64,000 bases of DNA, taken from the NCBI GenBank assembly GCA_029931535.1, contig JAQPZY010001684.1, positions 1,923,001 through 1,987,000 of the forward strand, read 5' to 3'. Below are positions 9,940 to 17,797 of the stretch, one piece after another. Within the stretch, counting starts at the first letter, position 1. The number at the start of each line of letters is the position of its first letter. The notes under the pieces were generated by a model. It ran no database searches and had not been told where the DNA came from. It saw nothing but the letters and a program-made list of their open reading frames with translations. The DNA comes from Margaritifera margaritifera (lineage: Eukaryota > Mollusca > Bivalvia > Unionida > Margaritiferidae). The translations under genes and the position numbers were made by a program.

Positions 9940-10383
9940 TTAGTAATCAAACACGTCTAATTCTCTGACCGTTCTTCTTTTCTTATTCTTTTTTGGAGCA
10001 CATTGTGGTTTATGAGCTCTGAAGGGATGTCGACGTCGTCTCTTTCTGCCTTGTCCTTGCTGTGGAGTGGAGGAAGAAGTAATGCCAGGGCCAGACGCGT
10101 GTAGTGAATTTATAGGACTCTCTCGGAGACCCAAAAGATCTTTTCCAGTGTGCATCAACACATTTTTTCCTGCTCTCATAAAGGCTTCTTTCGGATTTTG
10201 TTTGTCGATGAGGACGTTTTGAAGAAATTCTTTTCCTTGCGTCAAAGCGGCATCTTTTAAGGCATGCAATCCTCGAGTCACCATGGGTTTCAAAATAGGA
10301 GCTACCGTCCGAAAAGCAGATTTTAACATATCTCCTAAACCGTGTCCTCCTTGTAGAGCCACCCCTCGGTACACAGGATACAT
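9940..10383 (-). CDS. pVI/pX-like basic core or membrane-lytic protein
   Basis: Intact, 147 codons, ATG at 10383. A Gly-rich start (GGHGLGDMLKSAFRTV) leads into amphipathic helices (PILKPMVTRGLHALKDAAL, then GKEFLQNVLI and EAFMRAGKNVL). A linker follows, then two Arg/Lys clusters (GRKRRRRHPFR and KKNKKRR). The amphipathic N-terminus followed by a basic DNA-binding tail resembles the adenovirus pVI/pX-type proteins reported in adintoviruses and Polintons (family knowledge). A TATA box (GTATAAAA, 10485-10493) lies about 105 bp upstream inside the penton gene. It sits between the two capsid genes, as in related elements. Confidence 0.7.
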   Translation of the reverse strand: MYPVYRGVALQGGHGLGDMLKSAFRTVAPILKPMVTRGLHALKDAALTQGKEFLQNVLIDKQNPKEAFMRAGKNVLMHTGKDLLGLRESPINSLHASGPGITSSSTPQQGQGRKRRRRHPFRAHKPQCAPKKNKKRRTVRELDVFDY

Positions 10384-10395
10384 TTTTTGGGTATG

Positions 10396-11260
10396 TTACA
10401 ATTCGCTGGAGAACCTTTTTCGAAAATGTAGTTTCACCGTGACTTTTCCTTTGTCAATGAATGGAACACTTTGTCCCAAATCTCATTTTATACTAATGTT
10501 GACACTGTCAAAATACCATTTACTGACTGGAAGATAATTCACAAATTCACGGTGAACGTGATACGTGTTTCCACCTTCTTCGTACGCGGCGACGGCTGAA
10601 TCTGTTTTGAAAGGAATGACCCTCAGTAACGGAGCGGCCGTGTTTCCCACCACGTTGTACTCCACCACATCCGAGTACACAAACATTAAATTCAGTCCAA
10701 CGTTCAATTCGATGGGGTGGTGAAAAGCCTTTCCGAATTCTAAGTTGCTGTAGGCTTTTTTTTATTGAGTAACATTCTATTTCCACCCAAAATAGCATAC
10801 AACCCAGGAGAAAAGTGATGGCCAATATTTTGTCGTCCGAAAATTGCAAGACGAGACGGCGTGCCACAGGATGGTAACTGATCTGTACCGATTTCTTGGC
10901 TTTTTCTAAGGCTTTGGCAAATTGGGCGTCGAAGATGGCAGCAATCGTGTCCACCAAATGTCGACCACTAAAATAATACCCCGCAGGAATTCTCACGGTA
11001 TAGCTCGTCAAGGGAGAATTTTTATCTGGTACCTTTTTGGATTCGTGAAAGTTAGGATCATTTTTGTCCAAGTGTTCTTGCACTTGTTCGTTCAGGATAT
11101 CCACGATGAAAGTGTTTTGACCTTCGTTGATGTTCTTGACTTGCGTAGGATAAATGATTTCCAAAAAACCTACTTCCCAATGAGCTTCGTGATCCAGTTG
11201 GATGGACTGAGGTAATTTGGTCGTGAAACAACATAAGGTGTTGTTGGGAAACACATCCAT
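10396..11260 (-). pseudogene. minor capsid (penton-like, single jelly-roll) protein, frameshift plus stop
   Basis: ATG at 11260. The N-terminus (NNTLCCFTTKLPQSIQLD, then EVGFLEIIYPTQVKNI) and the C-terminal half (LMFVYSDVVEYNVVGNTAAPLLRVIP, then HREFVNYLPVSKWYFDSVNISI) are the conserved features of Polinton/adintovirus penton-like proteins. The frame changes near 10760-10790. A TGA at 10483-10485 interrupts the last strand, after which the same frame continues with KVTVKLHFRKR to the true end at 10396. Full length would be about 288 codons. Pentons close the five-fold vertices of the capsid. Confidence 0.8.
10485..10493 (-). promoter_or_regulatory. TATA box (GTATAAAA) for the pVI/pX-like and capsid genes
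   Basis: The minus strand reads TTAGTATAAAATGAG, overlapping the penton stop region. The same GTATAAAA core recurs upstream of other genes of the element (13943, 15673, 17833), which suggests a shared promoter class. Confidence 0.45.
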
Positions 11261-11286
11261 GGAACTGGTTCAATAAAATTGGTTAT

Positions 11287-11712
11287 TCATAGTTCTAAGG
11301 TGGTTCTGGTCTCCGATGAGTCACTCGAGTTCAAAGGAGAATGATGTTCAAACGGTTCCAAAAGAGGGTTGGTATTATGGTGACTGGAAAAAGGTGGACT
11401 GGCGTTGGTCGTACCGTTGTGTTGGTTGCTGTTGTTGTGACTGTCCGTCGTAAATTTCAAGGAGGGACTGGGTAGAAGATAACCGATGCAACTGCTGATT
11501 AAAATAGTCCACAATTGTTTGTCCCCTTGTTGCAAACTTAAATTGGCAATGGCTGCTCCGATGACACCATACACCACAAAGATTTGGCAGAAAAAGACGA
11601 TTTGATTTTTAGGCACACGTTCTCCGCACCACACCCAGAACGGTTGTTTTTGTAATTCTTGAAGAGAGGAACTCTGCGAAGGAGTCGAGGTCGTGGCTGT
11701 GTTGAATGGCAT
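11287..11712 (-). CDS. two-helix membrane protein of Polintons
   Basis: Intact, 141 codons, ATG 11712. A Ser/Thr/Gln-rich start is followed by PFWVWCGERVPKNQ. Next come two hydrophobic helices, IVFFCQIFVVYGVIGAAIANL and LWTILISSCIGYLLP, and a long polar tail rich in Asn, Ser and His. The same layout (W-rich lead, two helices, GYLLP motif) recurs in Polintons from my recollection; the function is unknown. An inner-membrane or entry role is conceivable but unproven. It lies directly upstream of the penton gene and just downstream of the integrase stop. Confidence 0.6.
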   Translation of the reverse strand: MPFNTATTSTPSQSSSLQELQKQPFWVWCGERVPKNQIVFFCQIFVVYGVIGAAIANLSLQQGDKQLWTILISSCIGYLLPSPSLKFTTDSHNNSNQHNGTTNASPPFSSHHNTNPLLEPFEHHSPLNSSDSSETRTTLEL

Positions 11713-11718
11713 GTTGGG

Positions 11719-12826
11719 TTACTTCTTCTTTTTATAGTCGACGACTTGGGAAGCGGCAATCCAAGAATCAAAACTAGGGGGATATCCTTTCCAACGTACT
11801 TTGACTTCTTCCACTCGACGTTTGCCCACTTTGCGTGTTCTTCGTTCGAGAATGCTTTCGATGTCGTACAAGTCGTCTTCTTTTTTGGTCACTCGTTGTA
11901 ACTCAGGCAAGTAAAAAGTTCCTTTTAACACTTCACCGTGCATGTCTTCCAATTTATAGACGGGAGGATCGCGTCAACGCACCGGTGTAGTGACACGAAA
12001 CAATTCGGTTGTCCAGTTGGGTAAATAACCTTTGTCAAAAGTGCGTTTGGTTTTTCCGATGCGAACCCAATCTCCCGTCTTCAGCCCCAGGAGTTTCTTC
12101 TGGGGTCTCCTCTTGGGTGCACCAAACAATTTATCAAACACTGTCACTTTGTTTTTAGGGCTGACCTCTTCGGGGGCACATCCGATGCTACGATGGTACG
12201 ATTGATTGTACGCTTTCACCAAACGTGGTAACACGTCGATGTAATTGAGAGTGTGTTGATGTGTAAATATTTCCACATGCGTTCTTTCAAAGTTCTTTGA
12301 AAACGTTCCACGACACTAGCTTTGGTTTCAGGATTTTCGGTGGTAAAAAAATGAATGTGTTGTTGTTTCAATTCTTTTTGAAAAGCTTGGTTTAGAAATT
12401 CGGTGCCTTTGTCGGTTTGCCATAGTAAAGGGTGAAGACCACTTTGTTTCAACACCAGTTTTGAGGCACGTACCAATTCGGTACTGCTTTTAGAAGTCAC
12501 AGGCACGACCCAAGCGAATTTGGAAAACACGTCGATGACACAAAACAAATATTTGTGACCACGATTTACGGTGCCAAATGAGAGACGTGGGCTAAATCTG
12601 CTTGCCATTGATGATCGATGCCCTCCACTTTGGTTTGACTTCTAGAAAATTTTCGTCGAATGGGTTTGTGTAACGTGTACGTCGATTGTTCTTGTAACCA
12701 TCGTCGTACTTCTGCCAAAAGTACACTTTTCAATTTGCTTTTGGCAGCCCTTTACAATTTTTGAACTCCTCCGTAACCAGCAGCATGGCCAAGATTGTAG
12801 TAAAGGCTAGCTAAAAGTTTCTCCAT
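11719..12826 (-). pseudogene. retroviral-type integrase with C-terminal chromodomain, multiply broken
   Basis: ATG 12826. The N-terminal block (LYYNLGHAAGYGGVQKL...) is followed by a catalytic core with D (WQADLAH), VIDVFSKFAWVVP, D (TDKGTEFLN) and E (TENPETKASVVERFQRT); D and E are about 35 residues apart, as in DD35E enzymes. Then come RSIGCAPEEV, the SH3-like GDWVRIGK...FDKGYLPNWT, and a chromodomain (YDIESILERRTRK...VRWKGYPPSFDSWI). About 370 codons in all. Breaks are a TAA in the N-terminal block, frameshifts near 12570-12600 and 12270, and a TGA at 11974-11976 before the chromodomain. The enzyme makes the 6-bp staggered insertion; the chromodomain may guide target choice. Confidence 0.88.
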
Positions 12827-12837
12827 GTTTTGATTCC

Positions 12838-13437
12838 TCAATAAGTCAACCAAGTACCAATGCTCTTTTCTTCGTGTGGTATCTTTTTGGATTGCAATGC
12901 TTTACGTGTCCGACGAGCCACTGGTGTAAAGGAGGATGTCTGAACAGGTGTCATCGGTTCTGTTTTGACTTCTGTCTTCACTTCTTTCTTTTTCTCTTCT
13001 GATGGCAAAGGGGTAGACATCATCTTTTTCATCCAACCCGGTGTGGCTAACTTTCGTACTTTTTTAGGAGGTGGAGTTTGTAACTCTTCTTCTTCTTCTT
13101 TCACTTTCATCCCAGTGGCGGTGTCTGCTGTTTTAGTGGTGGTGACTTTAGGTTCGCTTTTCATCAGGGCCTTGAAATCTCTCAGAGTGGGTTGAGCTGT
13201 TTCGTCTAAAGCTTTTTGGTGAAAGAGTTGCAGACGTTGTAAGAGTTGACCGTACCGTTGCGATTTTTCTGTTTCTGACAAATCGCTTCGATCCATCAGC
13301 GATTGTAATTCTTGTTGTAACTGTGACATCTCGTGGAGATTGGGATTGGGAGGTAAATGAGGTATCCGTTGTTCGTTCCAACGATGGAATTCCATCCATG
13401 GTTTGTAAGGTACTAAAGTCAGTTTTCGTCCTTCCAT
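12838..13437 (-). CDS. coiled-coil, Lys/Glu-rich structural protein of Polintons
   Basis: Intact, 199 codons, from ATG 13437. An aromatic start (LTLVPYKPWMEFHRW) is followed by a helical segment (MSQLQQELQSLMDRSDLSETEKSQRYGQLLQRLQLF, given here in part) that forms a likely coiled coil. The remainder is a disordered tail of alternating Glu and Lys runs (EEEEEL, PPPKKVRK, EEKKKEVKTEVKTE). The helical segment with the D-[LI]-[ST]-x-x-E/D-K pattern recurs in proteins found beside the ATPase in other Polintons (memory). A scaffold or core role is plausible. It abuts the integrase gene. Confidence 0.55.
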   Translation of the reverse strand: MEGRKLTLVPYKPWMEFHRWNEQRIPHLPPNPNLHEMSQLQQELQSLMDRSDLSETEKSQRYGQLLQRLQLFHQKALDETAQPTLRDFKALMKSEPKVTTTKTADTATGMKVKEEEEELQTPPPKKVRKLATPGWMKKMMSTPLPSEEKKKEVKTEVKTEPMTPVQTSSFTPVARRTRKALQSKKIPHEEKSIGTWLTY

Positions 13438-13502
13438 GACGTCCAAAGGTACAAATGTGTCGTTTTTCCAGAGAAGGGTGTGCTATTTTTCGTCCCCGTC
13501 TT

Positions 13503-13896
13503 TTATCGCATGACTCCTCCTAAAAGAGGTCCAGCAATCGTTCCTAACAAAGGAGCCGCTATTTTTAACAACGGTCTTATCAGCATGGGTAGAAATCCTC
13601 CTCGTTGCACCAACATTTTTTTTCTTTTGCTGGAGAGGTATTTTATTTTGGACCATTTGGCGAAGAACGTTCCGATGTTTGCCTAATTTTTGTTTCTGTA
13701 TCTTGGACAAAGGTACCGTTCCTTTCAAGACGTTCAAACAACACACGGTATCGATGATTTCTTTAGGGGCTGTTTGAATGAGTTGTTTTCGCATGGGAGG
13801 ATTGGATTTGGTCAGGACAGACAAGACGTCCCAATGTTTAGCCAGACGAGGTGGAAGTACTTTTTTCTTTTGGTGGTGTGCACGTTTGGGGGTCAT
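13503..13896 (-). pseudogene. small basic protein with NVLKG motif and hydrophobic tail, one frameshift
   Basis: ATG 13896. A basic start (TPKRAHHQKKK) is followed by a helical domain with DTVCCLNVLKGTVPLS, then QKLGKHRNVLRQMV and LQQKKK. A frameshift in an A run near 13620-13630 separates this from the tail, which in the next frame reads MLVQRGGFLPMLIRPLL and a Gly/Leu-rich hydrophobic end stopping at 13503. This small protein type is among the most widespread in Polintons and large DNA viruses of aquatic hosts (memory). I know no proven function; a virion core protein is likely. It shares its KH-(R/K)-x-x-L core with the gene at 13947-14826. Confidence 0.65.
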
Positions 13897-13942
13897 CTTT
13901 GATGTCAGGAGTAAGTCTGAAGTCTCTTGGAGTTCACACTTC

Positions 13943-13952
13943 TATTTTATAC
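13943..13952 (-). promoter_or_regulatory. TATA box (GTATAAAATA) upstream of the NVLKG gene
   Basis: It lies on the minus strand about 50 bp before ATG 13896 and overlaps the stop of the preceding gene. Confidence 0.5.
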
Positions 13953-14826
13953 TGGAACACGTCTCCACTCATTGTCCGCACGACGTACCATCTTCATGAC
14001 AGGCATCACTCGACGTTGAGGTGTTTTCAATGGACGAAATCGTCTCAATTCTTTACTGGATAAATCCACTAAACTTTGTAACACGCCGGTTCTCTCTTGG
14101 ACTTTGGTTTTAGGGGAGGGTACATTTTTAGCGGCAGCCGCCGTGGCCAGATCAGCCGAAATCGATGGTCCCGAAGTGGTGACTTTCGAAATGGGTTTCC
14201 ATTTTTGCATCAAATTAGGAAACACGGATCTTAAGTCCGGTTTGGCAGGCATCATGACGAAGGGAGGTGAAGACGACGTGGACGCAGGAGAAGGAGACAC
14301 CGTCACTGCCTCTCGTGGTTTTCGGGTGTACGTTTGCGTCCTAGCAGCAGTACCTCTCTTGCGGGTGGTGGTGGTTGGTGTTTTCTTGGCAGGGCTTTTC
14401 TTTTTCTTGGGGGCTTTCTTCTTAGGGTTTTTCTTCTTGGGGCTTTTCTTTTTGGGTTTTGGTTTTTTGGCTTGGGCATTAGGATCCCATTTCAAAAGTG
14501 AACGAATCATGACCAATCCTAAAGAACCGCTCCCCCCCCCCCCCCCCATCAGGGGTTAAAATGATTTGTTTTTTAGTCCGTGGATCGATTCTAGGATCGA
14601 CCAGTTGTGACAAGGCCACTTTATGTTTTTGAAAAAAACGTTGAGTTTGATGAGGGATGTGAATGATGCCTTGCAGTAATTGACGTGCCGTCAAAGTAAA
14701 CCATCGTAACACTTCTTTGAGACTAGCTTCTAACAAATGGGCACGGACTTGTGCATTTTTTTCGCGACGGATGCCATACAAGGCACGAATCAATTTAGCA
14801 GGAGGATGAGATTGAAAGGATGTCAT
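13947..14826 (-). pseudogene. Lys-rich histone H1-like core protein, frameshift in a G run
   Basis: ATG 14826. The N-terminal domain is helical (LLEASLKEVLRWF, LLQGIIHIPHQTQRFFQKHK, ALSQLVDPRIDPRTKK). The frame is lost in a 15-base homopolymer at 14533-14547 (C run on plus, Gly codons on minus). It resumes with SLGLVMIRSLLKWDP and a strongly basic linker of KKxPKKK units (about residues 120-150), as in histone H1 tails and viral core proteins. A Ser/Pro/Thr-rich end follows, with MVRRADNEWRR. The N-terminal QRFFQKHK...L..L pattern matches the NVLKG protein next door, so the two are probably paralogues. Slippage or assembly error in the homopolymer is possible. Confidence 0.6.
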
Positions 14827-14945
14827 CTCGAAGACTGTGAGAAAGAAATGACATGGTGGATGTTTTTAGATTTTTTTTCTTTTTAGAGAGTGGCTGAAGG
14901 GGATGTGTAAATGACTGGACCTCCTTCTTGACATCAATGGTGAAA

Positions 14946-15623
14946 CTATTGGGTACGAAATCTCAAATACTCGGGAGTGCTAGGTTTTAAATCGATGAGT
15001 AAATACGCATGAGGTGTTTGAGTGGAATCGTCGTATGCATAATTCAGCCAAGGCATGCCAAACTTTTTGGCTAACACATGCACTTGAGATTTGTCTCTGG
15101 GGCTTTTAAACAAGACCACGTAATGAGCGTTGAGACTGATGAAACGATGGGCTTTACTTTGTTGAAATAAATTTTGAGTAATGTAAATGATGCTGGCATT
15201 CCGATGATGTCCTTTTCTTGTAAACCAAAGTTTAATTTCTTCTTCGTCTTCTCCTAACATGTCGTCGAAGATGACCAGATGTGTTTGACTCACGTCAGAC
15301 ACGATCCCATCGTCTTCGCGAGGGATGCCTTCCACAAACCAAATGGCATCGCCTTGACTTTCACGAAGTTAATTGTAAGACGATTGCCACTCTTTGTAAC
15401 ACCACACGATGCGTTGAGGAGGACGATCGAACAGATGAGATTTGTGTTCGATCAAACGTTTGACAAATTCGGTTTTGCCTGAACCACTGGGTCCTGCAAT
15501 CAACATGTTAAAATGATGGCGCAGATACAAAGCTTCCCAACTGGGACGATCTAACTTTTCGTCGATCACTTTGACCACAGAAGAAGCAGAGGCAGACGAG
15601 GTAGAGGAAGAAGATGCAGCCAT
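14946..15623 (-). pseudogene. FtsK/HerA-type genome-packaging ATPase, one nonsense codon
   Basis: ATG 15623, stop 14946, 225 codons. A Ser-rich start is followed by HHFNMLIAGPSGSGKTEF (Walker A GPSGSGKT), the strand PQRIVWCYKEW, Walker B with HLVIFDDML, the GHHRNASIIYITQNLF sensor strand, and a C-terminal domain ending YLRFRT. The order and size match A32-like ATPases of Polintons and adintoviruses. A TAA near 15369 interrupts it between Walker A and Walker B; both parts are in one frame. It would pump DNA into preformed capsids. A TATA box lies 50 bp upstream. The 119 bp between its stop and the next gene (14827-14945) are non-coding. Confidence 0.88.
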
Positions 15624-15672
15624 GACACTGAGGTAGGAAGAATTTTGAGAAGAACACGAAAGACAGAAGGCA

Positions 15673-15680
15673 TTTTATAC
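15673..15680 (-). promoter_or_regulatory. TATA box (GTATAAAA) of the packaging ATPase
   Basis: The minus strand reads ACGTATAAAATGCC about 50 bp upstream of ATG 15623. Confidence 0.55.
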
Positions 15681-15726
15681 GTTTCATACAAGTTTATTGT
15701 TTTAAACAAACAAACAAAAAACATAT

Positions 15727-16002
15727 TTACAAGTCATGAAGTACAAAAACGCATACCGCAAAAATGGTGAAGTACAATATTAAGGCTACCACTAAAAGAA
15801 TTAAAGTTCTGTATAAACAAGTCAATGTACAACAACCACACCCTGGATGATTAGGTGTCCTACGAATGGAGTGCACAGGCACTGGTGGTATTCTGGTCTC
15901 TATGGTGGAAGAATGAAATGTCTCTGACGGAAAGGGTGTGTGTTCCTCAGGTGTTTGTATCGGTACGACGGTGTAGTCTTCTTTTTGAGGTTGGAGTGTC
16001 AT
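15727..16002 (-). CDS. small tail-anchored membrane protein
   Basis: 91 codons from ATG 16002. The polar Pro/Thr/Glu-rich N-terminal part (VVPIQTPEEHTPFP, RIPPVPVHSIRRTP) leads to a Cys cluster (GCGCCTLTC). A single hydrophobic helix follows (LILLVVALILYFTIFAVCVF), five residues from the end. This is the layout of a tail-anchored or type III membrane protein with the bulk in the cytosol or virion. An upstream extension in the same frame to 16134 overlaps the preceding gene and is less likely. I do not recognise the family. Confidence 0.5.
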   Translation of the reverse strand: MTLQPQKEDYTVVPIQTPEEHTPFPSETFHSSTIETRIPPVPVHSIRRTPNHPGCGCCTLTCLYRTLILLVVALILYFTIFAVCVFVLHDL

Positions 16003-16051
16003 GGTGATGGTGAACTTGGATTTCAAGTGGTTCACTTTGGGTCTTGGAAAC

Positions 16052-16288
16052 TTAGTGACGTGCCAGGTCTTTGGCAAACTGTGAAACTTCTTGTAGTCCA
16101 GCATCGAAACCAATACTGTTCCAGTCACGTACATCTTTCCAATCGTAAAGTTGTTGGTGTAACCAACTAGCGATGCACACTTCTTGAAACGTATGAAGGG
16201 TTGATAAAGTTTGACTCGTGTTCATCACGAGTCTCAACACTTTGAGCACAATTTGTCTTTCGTGTGCCGATAAAGCATGAATAGTCAT
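16052..16288 (-). CDS. small helical protein, unknown
   Basis: 78 codons from ATG 16288, intact. It is mostly helical (AHERQIVLKVLRLVM, TFQEVCIASWLHQQLYDW, GLQEVSQFAKDLARH). Trp and Cys residues suggest a compact fold. It overlaps the 3' end of the F-box-like gene in another frame, and the membrane-protein gene follows after 49 bp. I cannot assign a function. Confidence 0.4.
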   Translation of the reverse strand: MTIHALSAHERQIVLKVLRLVMNTSQTLSTLHTFQEVCIASWLHQQLYDWKDVRDWNSIGFDAGLQEVSQFAKDLARH

Positions 16289-16756
16289 GTCTTTGGTTAG
16301 TCCACCACCAACACTGTTCCTCCAAAATAGTCCACAACGAATGTCCTGGAAAACGAAATCCAAGAAAAGTAGTCACGAACACACACACGGCATAGCGTCC
16401 AAAATTCAATGGAAACAGTTCTTGTATCAAGTGTTTATAATCCTCTAAGGTCTGAACACGATCGTTGACTTCCTTCCACGGAATACGTTTCACAAGTGAA
16501 GACAACGGTCCTGTCATGGTGGGTTTTTATATCCAGGTTCCCAAGGTTGGTATCTTTTGTGATAGACTACTCCAGAGCACCTACTATGATAGGTTCTCCA
16601 CAGAATCACTCTTCTTACAGTTTGGAAGTAAGCATAGCTTAAAAATCGAGAAATGACTTTGAGTTTGCGTTTCACTTGAATCTTGACAAACTCTCTGTAA
16701 ATGCGTTCTCGCAGCTCCAAAGGCAAACCACGAATGCGCCCTTCTAAACTAGCCAT
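16167..16756 (-). pseudogene. F-box-like protein, copy B, split in two frames
   Basis: The first part (16756-16514) begins MASLEGRIRGLPLELRERIY and REFVKIQVKRKLKV. Its L-P-x-E-L-x-x-x-I start resembles an F-box helix. The second part (ATG 16517, overlapping ATGA) reads LVKRIPWKEVNDRVQTLEDY and FGRYAVCVFVTTFLG...GHSLWTIL. Aligned to copy A (16749-17231), the two parts correspond to consecutive segments of one protein, so a frameshift has probably split this gene. F-box proteins recruit substrates to SCF ubiquitin ligases and some DNA viruses carry them. That role here is inference from a weak motif. Confidence 0.4.
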
Positions 16757-17231
16757 TCACAGGCCCGACTTTCTTTGTGACAAAATAGTCATACACTTGC
16801 CAAATGGAATCGGTGGGTAAAGGATATCCAAGATGTTCACTGATGACCTTACACCTCAGACGACGTAAAGGCGTTTCGTCTTGAGGTGACACTTCTTGTA
16901 AACGTTTTTGGTATTCCTCAAAGTTTGTCACTTTTGTTTCCTCCATTTCGTTCCATGGAATTTTGTGTATCACTCCCACATTGTAGGTAGAAGTCGTTTT
17001 ATCCAAACTCTTACAAGCCAAATTTCCTATTCGATCAATGTCTGACCATTTGAACCTTTTCAAAGTAATTAAACTTCTTATAGCATTCAGATACCAATGA
17101 TTAAAACGTACATGCCATTTCGGATGCAATTGTTCTTTGCGTTGCACTTGTATCTGAACCAATTTTTTGTAAAAGCGTTCTCACAGCTAGAAAGGTAAAC
17201 CACAAATGTATTCTTGTAAAGTATCCGACAT
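16749..17231 (-). pseudogene. F-box-like protein, copy A, two nonsense codons near the start
   Basis: ATG 17231 lies one base after the BIR gene's TAA stop. It reads SDTLQEYICGLPF, then a TAG and a TGA two codons apart, then ERFYKKLVQIQVQRKEQL. The rest is open, with HKIPWNEMEETKVTNFEEYQ and EHLGYPLPTDSIWQVYDYFV. It is a tandem paralogue of copy B: GLP(L/F)xLxER(I/F)Y, IQV(K/Q)RK, and IPW(K/N)E(V/M) blocks occur in the same order. The stop (TAG) overlaps the copy B start (ATGGCTAG). Tandem duplication of an accessory gene suggests selection against a host pathway. Confidence 0.4.
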
Positions 17232-17232
17232 G

Positions 17233-17769
17233 TTACTTCTTGGAACTGGCATCCGGCTCATCGTACGCGTACTCTTCACCAACTAAAGGCAAGTACTGAC
17301 AGCCCGGAGACCATCTGGCATGTTCCAAGTAAGCCGAGTCTTTATACTCCTATTCGTGAAGTCTCACACCGCAACTGAAACACTGAACTTCATCGCCTTC
17401 TCCCAAGTAGATAAATCCGGCTCTGGCTAAATCTTTGGAAGTAGGTCCTTGCAGATATTTAGGCCACTTATCTTTGAACGTCTGGTATCGCTTTTCAAAC
17501 TTGGAATAGCCAGCAAAAGCCACAGGTAGTGTCAATTCTTTACCCATGTAGGGATGACATTCACAGATAGGGACATGTTTAGCATCCCCAATAAAGAAGA
17601 AAGGGCGTCCTGCATCGCTAGTGGGGCGGTAAGGTCGTGCTGCATCGCTGATGTCAAAGCGCACGGCATCCGTCTCGTCGCAAGGCACCGCATCGCACTC
17701 CAGGTCGTGATTACCCTTGGAGTTCACAGCAGATCCCTCACTCGGTGGGTGGATGGCAATAGTATTCAT
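17233..17769 (-). pseudogene. BIR-domain (IAP-like) protein, nonsense at a conserved Trp
   Basis: ATG 17769, stop 17233, 178 codons. The C-terminal half is a BIR domain: RYQTFKDKWPKYLQGPTSKD, LARAGFIYLGEGDEV, the zinc ligands CFSCG, then after a break DSAYLEHARWSPGCQYL with the third (His) and fourth (Cys) ligands. In-frame TAG at 17350-17352 replaces the codon where BIR domains have Trp (LHE-stop-EYKD), a single TGG to TAG change. Viral IAP proteins bind caspases or their adaptors and block cell death. The N-terminal 70 residues contain three DxxDA(A/V)R(P/F)-type repeats of unknown meaning. A TATA box is at 17833. Confidence 0.75.
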
Positions 17770-17797
17770 CTTCTTCTTGCTCGGTCAACGTTGGAAG

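Noticed and set aside
14104..14559. Plus-strand 151-codon frame with hydrophobic Phe/Leu/Gly repeats
   Set aside because: Antisense of the Lys-rich core protein; AAA/AAG runs read as Phe/Leu.
16523..16532. TATA-like box before ATG 16517
   Set aside because: Only about 6 bases from the ATG, too close to act as its promoter; likely coding sequence (Tyr-Lys-Asn).
17341..17349. TATA-like motif inside the BIR gene
   Set aside because: It encodes the conserved EYKDSA part of the BIR domain and has no gene start at suitable distance.
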